64,000 bases of DNA from Brasenia schreberi (taxonomy: Eukaryota > Streptophyta > Magnoliopsida > Nymphaeales > Cabombaceae). The DNA is taken from contig JAYKKT010000089.1 in NCBI GenBank assembly GCA_036023115.1, forward strand, positions 19,835,001-19,899,000, given 5' to 3'. The notes under the pieces were generated by a model, which had not been told where the DNA came from, ran no database searches, and saw only the letters and a program-made list of their open reading frames with translations. Both the position numbers and the translations under genes were made by a program. This document shows, piece after piece, positions 20,719-30,706 of this stretch (its first letter is position 1; each line of letters opens with the position of its first letter).

Positions 20719-22553
20719 AAGTATAGGAAACATATTTCAAATCAAAAGGGCTGGTATGAAACCATCCTCATATAAAAGGGAGGATTTCCCAAAATTGCTT
20801 TCTCAAAAGGGATCAAAATTTTGAAAATTTAACCCTACATATGGCTTTGAAAAGAAAGATTTTTCAACTTCTGGTTTATATGAAAACCTTGATTGTGTTG
20901 GGACAAGAACATGAATCTCACGATGAAATATGGAGACCATGTCAAAACTAAAACCTGATGGCCATGACGATCACTTAGGGCTGGTTGTGTTTTCCATCCT
21001 TGAGCAAAAAGTAGCATGATCATGTTAGGAAAATCGTGGAAATGCATGGACATGAACATACCATCGTCCATCCAAAAAAGTCTTTTGAAAAGCCATGTCC
21101 CTTCACCATGTGGCCATGCGAAATTTCCCTCAAGCTAGGGGCATTTTTAAATATAGCCCCTAGACACCTTCCATGAAGAAACAAATTTCATAGAATGCAT
21201 CTCCTTCTTGACTTGTGAGATACATTTCATATGTTCACTCTTGCATAAAATCGTGTATTTCCATTTTGAATCACATGGGGTGCATAGCATGCATCATATT
21301 CATATCATACCACCCCAAAGAAAGCCCAAAAGGTGGGCAAACCTGAGTAGGAATGTCCCCATGTCTTCAAAAAGGGCAACAAAAATCGAAAATTTGTTGA
21401 TGTTGTGGGTAGAAATTAGCAAAATCCCGAAAATGCCCGAATATTCAAAAGGGTTTATGTTAAATTCCTTTTTCAAAAAGATTCTAAAAATCGAACTCCT
21501 TTGAAACTTCTTGAAACAAGGATCGAAGTTGATTGTATAACCCTGAATGGAGGAATTTATACCTTTCGAAAGGTAGAGTCTTCCAAAAATAAATTGGCGA
21601 TATTTCAAAGAACCCTGGCTTACAAGATTAAGCCCTGTTCAAAATATCAAAATATTTTCGAATAGCAGATGCTATTAAGAAATAGGACGATCTCGTTTGA
21701 ATCGAGTAACCAAAGGGATAAGCCTTCCCCCATTCTACTTTCTCTCCAAAAAGGAAAATTGGTTGTGTTCAAAAGAAAAAGAAAAAAATCGAGAATACAA
21801 GAACTCCTCCGAAAGTGGTCTTCCCTTTATAAACAGGGAATACAAAAACTCCTCTGAAAGAGGTCTTCTCGTTTCAAAAGAAAAAGGAGATATAAAAACA
21901 CTCCTCCCAAAGAGGTCTTCCCTTCATAAATAGGGAATACAAAAACTCCTCTAAAGAGCTGCTCTCCTTTAAAGAAAAGAGGGATTAATGAAAAAATACT
22001 CCTAAAGGGAGACCCTCTGTGAAAAAAAAGAAATAAAAAGCCAAAGCTCAAAGAGCGATTTTCTGACTCTTTGCCTAAAACCACGGGACGCTTCAGAAGG
22101 GACCGTGGTATCTCTTTCTCGTATCCCTACGACTTATCCTCAAGGAAAAAGGTTCAAATTTGCAAAAATCCTAAAGTACGAATAAAATCGGCCTATTTGA
22201 ATTTCATTTTGTTTGAGAACTCGACTTTGTTTTGTAGGAAATGGAACTTTGAAATGTTTTCCAAGTTTTCCTACCCAAAAACCTCTACTGAGTAGCAGGT
22301 ATTGAAACCTGAATGAAGGGAAGTATGAAAAATGGAAGTCCTTTTCGATACAAGCTAAAAGGAGTTCGTTTTCAAAAAGAAAATTTTCAAAAAAACCCAC
22401 GAATGTCAAAAAGACAAGGGTAGAACCTGCTTGGAGCAAACAGCCTCAAAAGGCTCTCTCCAAAGCTCGAAAACCCGAAAACGTCTAGAAGACATGGGTA
22501 AAACCTACTCAGAGCAGCCTGCCTCAAAAGGCACTCTTCGGGCTAAAAACCCC
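20719..22553 (+). mobile_element. Decayed interior of element D, left part
   Basis: No open gene. The first 450 bases carry a degraded integrase (separate entry). From about 21500 the sequence matches, in order, the post-pol block of A and C: AATAGCAGATGCTATTAAGAAATAGG near 21665, AAAGG/GAAAA purine runs with repeated AAACTCCTC, GCTCAAAGAGC near 22045, then the ACCACGG...CCGTGGT hairpin at 22080-22109. It is much more diverged than the other copies, so D is old. Solo LTR G interrupts it at 22553. Confidence 0.7.
20870..21150 (+). pseudogene. Relic of Tat integrase (element D)
   Basis: Nucleotide-level resemblance to the integrase of A and C, in order: AAGAACATGAATCTCACGATG (HEFHDG region), GATGGCCATGACGATCACTTAG (MMAMKILRG), CATCCTTGAGCAAAAAGTAG (TLKKDC), CATGATCATGTTAGG (HDHVRK), GCATGGACATGAACATACC (VHGHAIH) and CCCTTCACCATGTGG (PFTMWAFD). 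The frame is lost throughout. Identified by eye; a nucleotide alignment would settle the extent. Confidence 0.55.
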
Positions 22554-25500
22554 CGTAGACGCAGAAAATTTCCGCTTCCTGGTTCTTAGGCCTGGAGCGA
22601 ACCTTTTCGTGTGCCTAAGTCCTATTTAAATAAATAGGGCATGCCAGCTAGCTTACTTAAGCTAGCGAAGATATATTTTAAAACTTGACTTCTAACGTGG
22701 CGACTATGAGCAAGCAAGCTCTTGTTGTCGCAGACCTTCTTGCACCGATGCGCAAGGGTCAGTTTGTACGCTTTAAAAATCGAGTGTTTGAGTGAGAAAA
22801 ACCTACGAAAGCGGTTCAAGGTGTTTGATTCGGGTCTTGTTTGTACGATTTTCAGATTTTTAGATCACGTGAATTTGCACGTGCCTAAGTCTTTCTTTTT
22901 ATCCCTTTTCGGGCCACCTAGGTGTGTGTTATGAACACTCCACTAAGATGTGGCGACTTTGAGCGGGAGTATGGGGTTTGCTTTGATGCAATATGGGTCC
23001 TAACTCGTGGTATGGTGTATATGCAATGCAAACTCACGCTACTCCAAAGGGAAAACCCGAATTTAAAAGACAATACTGAAGGGAAATGACTTGTAATGGA
23101 AATTGCCAAAGGGAAATGACTTGTAATGTAAAATGCCGAAGGGAAATTGCAAAAGGGAAATACGGCTATATCTTAAGAGCGGAAAGGCTCAATTGTGCAA
23201 GTGTGTGCCGTGTATATATTGAAAGACTATGCACACTGCTGAACCTTAAAACCCAAATTGAAAAGACATAGCCAAAAGGGAAATACGTATATAGTACCAA
23301 TAAGAGCGAATGCTCAATGTGGGTGCGTGTAAAAATGTAAAGACAACACACACGACTTCAAATGAAACCCAAATATAAATTGCAATGTGGCCTTAACTAA
23401 GGTCTTGGGAATAAGAGCGAAAGCTCAATGTGTGTGAGTGCTAGAATTGAAGTACTACGCACACAACATGAAATTAAACCCAAATAGAAATTGCAATATG
23501 GCCTTAACTAAGGTCTTGGGAATAAGAGCGAAAGCTCAATGTGTGTGAGTGCTTGAATTGAAGTACTACGCACACAACATGAAATTAAACCCAAGAATAG
23601 TATAACATGGCCCTTACTTGGGTCTTGCAAATAAGAGCGGAAGCTCAATGTGTGTGAGTGCGAGAATTTAAAGACAACACACCCAACTCAAACAAAACCC
23701 TACGCAACTTAAGGTATATACATAACTTATATCTAAAGGGGCTGATTAGGCCCGTGTGTGTTCAAAATCATGCACAACTAAGAGCGAGGTAGGCTCAAGT
23801 GCACGTGTGTGTGGGCGTGCCAAGCCACGTTATTACAAGCGGGGGGAGACAATGCTCCGTTATTACAACTCCGTATCAAATTTAAATTAACTTAAGCAAG
23901 TCTACAACTAAGGACCGAGTTAGGCACTTACTTATAGCTGGTCCGAAGATGACTTGCTTGAGCGTGGGCTTAGCTTCGCCTTGGGCTGCAAGAGGGAGCT
24001 CCTCGGAATGGAACGGCAAGGGGAGATGCTGGCCGGGTGACTTGGGTGCGCGGGAAGGGCGCCTTGAAGCTGGCCGGCTGCTAGGAGTGTGCTGCCTTGG
24101 TGCTTTGGGCTAAGGTGACTAAGGAGGGTCACTAAGGGATAGGTTGGCACTATGGAAGGTGGCGCTAAAGGGGAGCCTAAAGGGAATGCCTGAGGGAAAT
24201 GGGGTGGCTGACCGAATAGGTTTGGTGTAGTCGGCTGGGGTGGCCGACTAGGGATAATTAAGTGGTGGCCGGGTGCTAGGGTAGTTAGGATGTTATGGAT
24301 GGGAAGGGAGCTAGCTAGGGTGTTGTGGAAGGTGAGACTAAGGGCTGGTGGAAAGTGGAAGGGGCAGGTCTTAGGGAGCCAAGTAGGGTGGCCGGGTGTC
24401 ACTAGGCGAAGGTAGAGTGTCGGGTGGTGGAAATGGTTGAGGTCTGGCCGAATGAGTAAGGGTGGCGGGTGGCTGTGATGGGGTGATGTAGTGGTGGTAT
24501 AGGTGGTTGAGAGTGGAGGGGGAGTGAAGAGGAGGTGGAGCTAAGTGTGAGATACTAACCGAATGGATGATGAAGATCGGTGGGTGGAAGAAGGGCAGTC
24601 GGGTGGTGAAGGAAGATGGAGTTCGGCCGGGCAGTGGTTGCGACGTGGTGTGGAGCAGGCTGGGAGGCAGTGGTGGCCCGAGGTGGAGCTTGGTCGGATG
24701 GAAGTGGTGCAGGTGGAGCAAGGTGGAAGGCTCGGCTGGAAGGAGATTGGCCAAGGTCGGTTGGGCCAAGGTGGAAAAGCTTGAAAAACCCGCCCACTAG
24801 GGGGGCGTTTTATAGCTTTTTGAAGGGCGGTTGGGGCTGGTTCTTGGAAGGTGGTAAGGTGGTTTAGGTGGTGGTGGTGTGGTGATAAGGTGGGCTGGTT
24901 TTGAGGAGGGGCCAGATATTTTACTTAAAGGGGTTTTAGGTATATGGTGTGCTAGGTTTAGGTGGGGTGGTTTAGGGGTTTAGGGCTTAGCTAGGTGGGT
25001 TGGTTTTGGGGTGAGGTTTAGTGAGGTGGGTTAGGTGATTAGGCTAGGATTAGGTTAGGTTTAAGGAAATTAAGCTAGGATTAGGGAAGTGGGTTAGGTG
25101 ATTAGGTTGGGATTAGGCTGGGATTAGGGAAGTGGGTTAGGTGATTAGGCTAGGTTTAGGATGGGATTAGGGAAAAAGGCAAGGATTAGAGGTTTTGGCT
25201 TAGGATTCGGTTAGGGAGCTCCCTTTGCATAACCCATAGACCTTGTTGCATCATGTTGGTGCAGCCCTAGGTTAGGTTTTGGCTAATACAAGCTTAAACC
25301 CATGCTAATTAGGCTAACCCACATGATTAACCCCAAACTTGACACACAAGTCAAGCTTAATTACAATTACCCTCAATTCTTATCCTCCCCCACTCTCTCT
25401 CATGCCCATAATCCCATATGAATTTCAAGTGGGCCCCACCTCCATTTATGAGAAGGTGATGTGGGCCATGGATGTGGATATTGGATTGGATCTCTGGATC

Positions 25501-26048
25501 CAAACCCAAATCCAAATCCACACATAGGTTTGGATTGGGATCGGGATATATATGGTCCAGATCCAATCCAAACTGAATTCTGATTCCTTCAGGTTGTGTT
25601 CGAAACAAATGGTTTGTGCGGGGTCTGACAGCATCAGTACTCCATCTGCGTTGGGTCTTCGCCAACATAGTCGTCTGCTTCTGTTTTCACCTTCTGGAGA
25701 TGATTTCAAGTGATGTCTGATTATAACAGGGTCTTGGACGTTCGAGATCCTAGGAGTGGATTCAATACGAGAGTTGCTGTGCCGGGCTCGACATGTGCTC
25801 CGATTTTGGGCTCTCTTTAGCTCTTCTGGTCCTGCTTGCGTCAAGCCAAGCCGCTTCGTGGGGTTTCAAAACATATTTTAACAGTTTTTAAAACATATTA
25901 TACATATTTAAAACATATAAGAGTTTAAAACATCTGTACAGGGTTGTTTGGAAGGCTCCTGGGTTTCCAGACTCAAAATAGCCCTTTGGGGCTGCTTTTA
26001 CAAAACCAAGTTTTTTTGAGAAATTCATGGTTTTTCTGGGTGTTTACA
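22554..26048 (-). mobile_element. Solo LTR G (3495 bp) with perfect TSD ACCCC
   Basis: Minus-strand LTR lying between CGTAGACGC (first base diverged from T) and GTGTTTACA. The five bases on each side are identical: ACCCC at 22549-22553 and 26049-26053. No internal sequence accompanies it, so it is a solo LTR, usually formed by recombination between the two LTRs of one element. Read on the minus strand it contains U3 with the frame-broken ORF (25844-25357), the telomere-like block (about 24960-25210), TATA (24808-24813), GC hairpin, U5 repeats (about 23165-23690), stem-loops and the LTR end. Confidence 0.93.
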
Positions 26049-26292
26049 ACCCCAAAAACAAAAATGTTTTCCTCATGCATTAATCCAAAAAATTGTCCAT
26101 GCATGATCATACATAGGGAAACCTAGGAAAAGTCCCCTTTTGCTAAAAATCCCCACCTGTGGTAAAAGAAAACAGGGTTTTGCAAAATAAAAATGGTGTA
26201 TTCTCGAGAAAATTTGAGAGGAAAACCAAAATGGGGTGTTATCGTCTTCGCCATTATCCAAATCAATTTGGATAATGCCAAAGAGGGGCATC
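26049..26292 (+). mobile_element. Decayed interior of element D, right part, with polypurine tract
   Basis: Resumes the D interior after solo LTR G. The segment ends TTTGGATAATGCCAAAGAGGGGCATC, matching the end of the post-pol block of A and C. The purine run AAGAGGGGCA at 26281-26290 is the likely plus-strand primer. No gene. Confidence 0.75.
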
Positions 26293-26872
26293 TGTAAACA
26301 TCCCGAATTTTCCAAAAAAATCAAAAACTCTCAAACACAAAAAAGCTAGTTTGAGCCAAAACGACAACCTATTTTAAAATGTGAAAACAGGTACAAAAGG
26401 CAAAAGAAGAGCCCCGGCAAGAAGAGAAATCAAGCCCGAAGTCTCAAAAGCCACCCCCTGTTCAAAAATGGAAGAAAAAAGAGCCCGATGAAAAGCCAAA
26501 TTCAAAGACAAAAGAGGAGCCCAGGCCGCAAATGGACTTCAAGCCGGAAGCATCGGAGGCCAAGCCAATAGTGCCCCTGAAATCACAAACAATCCAAGTC
26601 AAAAACAACAAAAATCAGTTGAAACAGAGTCCGGAAAGGTGAAAAGGAGCTCGGACGACAAAATTGGGAAAAACCCAGCTTAAGACGGAGTGTTGATGAA
26701 CTCAAGGCCCGCACGAAGCGATCGACTCGAAATGCCAAGAAGGATGGAAGAAGAAGAAAATTTGGATTGAATCTGGATCCAAATATCCAGATCGAAGATC
26801 CAGATCCAAACAAGACTTGGATTGGATCCGGATTTCAGAATCAATCCAGGATCCATATCCAAATAAGAAGTC

Positions 26873-26880
26873 TATAAAAG
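26873..26880 (+). promoter_or_regulatory. TATA box of LTR D
   Basis: TATAAAAG preceded by AAGTC and followed within 60-90 bases by the (GA)n tract. Position in the LTR matches the TATA of solo LTR J (TATAAATA at 39913-39920). The GC hairpin typical of the A/C type is absent here. Confidence 0.6.
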
Positions 26881-26941
26881 GACATGAGGGGTTGGCTGAA
26901 AGGGGGCTACAAATTTTTTTTCACGCCTCTTTGCTTGGGTA

Positions 26942-26966
26942 AGAGAGAGAGAGAGAGAGAGAGAGA
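26942..26966 (+). repeat. (GA)n microsatellite in LTR D
   Basis: About 12 GA dinucleotides shortly downstream of the TATA box, in the expected 5' leader of the D transcript. Shorter GAGAGAG runs sit at a related place in some other LTRs. Confidence 0.85.
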
Positions 26967-27313
26967 AAAGTCAACAAAGGGGGCTGGTTTCCCCCTTTGC
27001 CTTTTGTAATAGGTGGGCTGGTTTTGTAAGCCAAGAAGCCTCTCCATTTCACGCCAAGCATTGGTTGCTGCTCAAGTGGATACGGCAGCCATGGTTGGTC
27101 CACTCGTTGTGAAGAAATGATGCGTGGAAACCGCTAAAACCGTGGCCAAGGTGAGTCCCTAGAACCCACCTAAACCGTTCTCCCCTTTGCCTCTCTAAAC
27201 CACCTAACTCCCTTGAGAAAATCCAGCAAGTTCAACCAAACATATGCTGGTTGAACCTTGCAAAAACCGCACCTAGACTCTACCCAAAACCGTCCCCACC
27301 CAAGCCCATACCA

Positions 27314-27653
27314 AGCTCGGCCAATAGCTGGCCGAGCTCACCCTAGGTCTGTCCTATTGGGTCCCCAAATCCCAACCTAAACTAAATCCCAAGCTGCCCA
27401 GCTCGGCCACCTTTGGCCGAGCCATTCCCTTTAGCAATTTCATCCCAAAATCTCAACCTAAACTAAACCCAAGCTGCCCAGCTCGGCCACCCTTGGCCGA
27501 GCCATTTCTTTTAGCAACTTCACCCCAAGGCCTAACCTAGACTAACCCTAAGACTTGTCCAGCTCGGCCACCCTTGGCCGAGCCATTCCTTTAGGACTCA
27601 CCCTAGGACTATCTCCAAAACATCAAACAAGCTCGGCCACCACTTGGCCGAGC
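27314..27653 (+). repeat. Array of five GCTCGGCCA/TGGCCGAGC hairpins
   Basis: Five nearly perfect palindromes with 9-10 bp arms and 4-5 base loops, starting at 27314, 27401, 27481, 27562 and 27631, that is, spaced about 70-87 bp. The sequence between them (CCCAACCTAAACTAAATCCC and similar) is repeated too, so this is a tandem array whose unit carries a hairpin. Arms are conserved while the loops vary (ATAGC, CCTT, CCCT, CCACT). Confidence 0.88.
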
Positions 27654-29034
27654 ATTCCTTTAGGACCCTTCCCAAATCCGCACTAGGACCATCACCTAAC
27701 CCGGACCCTAGCTGGTCAACCATCGCCTTAGGACTTGGACTCAAACCTACCTAAGCCCCTCACCTTAGAGCTGGCCTTAGATCCCCTACACCTTGCCTTA
27801 GGTTTGCTAAAATCCCACCCAAAACTGTAGAACCTTCGCGTGTCGACATAACCTAGATCGTGAACTAGGACCAAAACTCCACGCATCGGATTGGTTCACA
27901 GCGAGAGGCGCATCCAACGGTTATATCCAAGGTCGGATCCCATTGGTAAAGGAAGCCCGAGTAGGCGACGTGTAAGTGCTCGAACTTGACCTTCTTACAT
28001 TATTTTAAGCTCAATTCAATTCGATACGGGGTTGTAATAACGGAGCTTGTCTCCCCCCGGATGTAATATATGTGCTTGATGCAAAACACACACACATACA
28101 CTCGAGCCTTTCCGCTCTTATCTGCACACTTTCACACACAAACGGGCCTCAACAGCCCATAGGATATAGCCCTATTTATATACATTCAGCTGGGTTTTAA
28201 GGTTCAAGTCGTGTGAGTTGTCTTTCATTTTATACACTCAAAGCACTCACTCACATTGAGCCTTTCCGCTCTTACGTATATATACGTATTTCCCTTTCAG
28301 CTGGGTTTTAAATTTAAGTTGCGTGACTTGCCTTTCAATTTATACACTCAAAGCACTCACTCACATTGAGCCTTTTCGCTCTTATATATATCTATATCTC
28401 CCTTCTACTACATTTTATGGTTCAGTTGCGTGTGTTGCATTTCAATTTATACACAACACCCATGCACACATTGAGCCTTTCCGCTCTTAAGATATAGATA
28501 TATTTAAATTTCTGCAATTTACATTCAAGTTGTGTGAGTTGCATTCAATTTGGGTTTTCCCTTTTGCTAAGTCTTTAAATTTCAGGTTTTACATTCAAGT
28601 TGTGTGAGTTGCATTGCATACTCGCCATACTCGAGCTAGAGTGCATACCTGCATCAAATAAAACCTGAACAAAATGTGCAAACACGCCTAAGTGGATAAA
28701 ATTGAAAGACTTAGGGTCGCCCAAATCAAAAACTCGCCAAGTGCATGATTTCAAAAGGATTTTAAAACACTTCTTCATTCAAAAAATTGATTTTGAGTTT
28801 AACTTGTTTCAAACGAAGTCTCTAAGCATACAAACTGACCCTTGCGCGTCGGTGCAAGAAGGTCTGCGACGAAAAGATCCCGCTTGCCTACAATCGCCTT
28901 TCAAAAGTCAGATATTTCAAAACTACATCGCTAGTTTGAGTAAGCTAGCTGGCACGCCCTAAAAGCGAACGTAGATTGCGAAAAATTCACTCCAGGCCTA
29001 AGAAACCCGGAGTCGAAGATTTTCGGTATCTACA

Positions 29035-30681
29035 GATGGCATACTCCTTATGGGTGTCATCCTCGTATTGAGCCAATAGGGCTCCCAAAGCATTCGCGTG
29101 CACGGAAATGTAAAGCAAAAGAGGTTTTCCTTGCTTTGGAGGATTTAAAATGGGGGGATTAACCAGGTATGCCTTTAGTCTCTCGAAGGACTTTTGGCAA
29201 TCGTCATCCCATGAAAATTTCGTGCCCTTCCTCAACAGTTTGTTGAAGGGTTCACATCTAGTTGCCAGATTTGATATAAATCGGTGAACGGACTATAATC
29301 GACCCTGGAGGCTACGAATTTGTGTGAGATTGGAGGGTGGAGCCATGTCTATGATGGCTCAACACTTAGAGGGGTCGACTTCTATGCCCCTTTGGCTTAC
29401 CATAAAGCCTAGAAGCTTCTCGGATTCTACCCCGAATACACATTTTTGAGGGTTTAGCTTTACTTTGTAAAGCCTAAGCCTTTCGAAAATCTTTTGCAAA
29501 CATTCGATATGCATGCATCGGGTTTTGGATTTTGCCAAGAGATCATCTACATACACTTCTACGAGCTCATGAATCTGATCATGGAAGATCGTGGTCATGG
29601 CTCTCTAGTATGTTGCGCCGGCATTTTTCAATCCAAAGGGCATGACTGTATAGCAGTACGTGCCCCATGGGGTTGTGAATGCGGTCTTACCCTGATCTCG
29701 TGGACTTAATTTAATTTGATTATAGCCTGAATAGCCATCCATAAACGAAAATATTTCATGATTTGTAGTACTATCGGCTATCAAATCTATGTTTGGTAAA
29801 GGATAGTTATCCTTTGGAGTGGCTTTGTTCAGGTTTATGAAATCGATGCATATTCGAATTTTCCCATTGGTTTTTTGAACCACAACGATATTTGATAACC
29901 AATCAGAATACGCAATGGGTTTTATAAATCCGGCTTTTAACAGATCTTCTAAACCCTCTTTGACTTGCGTGTGTACATTCGGATGTATTTTCCTAAGCTT
30001 CTGCTTTATGGGTTTTAGATCCGCATCTAAAGGAAGACGATGTTCGACAATACTGGGGTCTATGCCGGGCATGTCTTCATACGTCCATGCAAACACATCT
30101 AAATGGGTTCGTAGAAATGCAATGAATGCTGATATTTCATGCTCATGCAAACATGCGCCTATCTTGATGAGTTTGGGATTGGAATCACTCCCTAGGTTCA
30201 CCTCTATGAAATCTCCTCCTACTGAATTGGAAGGTCTTTCAAAATCGAGAATTTTATGAAATTCTGGGAGCTTAGAAGTGGGATCTTCCTCAAGGGGATC
30301 CACTTCTGGGCTTTGATCATTCTCGTGGGTTATAGACCCGAAGGAATTTGATGCATGAGTTTTCAAAAGATCTGGTTTTATATTTGGATTTTCAATTGAT
30401 TTCGAAATTTTTGGTCTGGCTATGCAGACGATGTTCCTTTCGAAACCCTTTTCTTTTTCCAAAGTCCTACCAGGAGCAGCTATGTACAAAATCTTTTTGG
30501 TATTTTGTAGATTTTCAATTTTTTTGGGTTTTTGCAAAATAAGAACTTCAGGAACCATACAAACTACCCTATTTTCGAGTTTTTGATTTTCTAATATTTT
30601 TGGTTTCTGCAATTTTTCGATTTTTTTGATTTTAAGTTTTTCAAATGTTTTTGTATTTTTATGAAAGGGATCTTCCATCAT
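29035..30681 (-). pseudogene. pol: pol of element E, N-terminal part (RT, start of RNH)
   Basis: Separate frame from gag-PR; it starts MMEDPFHKN 26 bases after the gag-PR stop. A basic Lys-rich leader (residues about 10-60) precedes the RT, which contains TYEDMPGIDPSIVEHRLPLD, RICIDFINLNKA (others have FRNLN), MDGYSGYNQ and YVDD (29542-29553, residue 377). In-frame stops: 29605-29607 (others have CAA), TGA at 29359-29361 where L has CGA, and one more near 29295. It ends at HKEYAI in the Ty3-type RNH, where the LTR of D begins at 29034. aRNH and integrase are not present here. Confidence 0.9.
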
Positions 30682-30706
30682 ACCTACAAAGGGAAAACAC
30701 TACGGG

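Larger units (their letters stand above)
26293..29034 (+). mobile_element. 3' LTR of element D (2742 bp, second LTR subtype)
   Basis: TGTAAACATCCCGAATTTT to CGGTATCTACA. The first third differs from the A/C type (GCTAGTTTGAGCCAAAACGAC) and is shared with solo LTR J; U5 is shared by both types. Contains a GATCCAGATCC-type inverted repeat region (about 26755-26860), TATAAAAG at 26873-26880, a GA microsatellite (26942-26966), a strong donor-like AAG|GTGAGT (27151), five palindromic hairpins (27314-27653), four U5 repeats (28090-28500), and both stem-loops (second at 28930-28949). It ends in the pol of element E. Confidence 0.9.
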
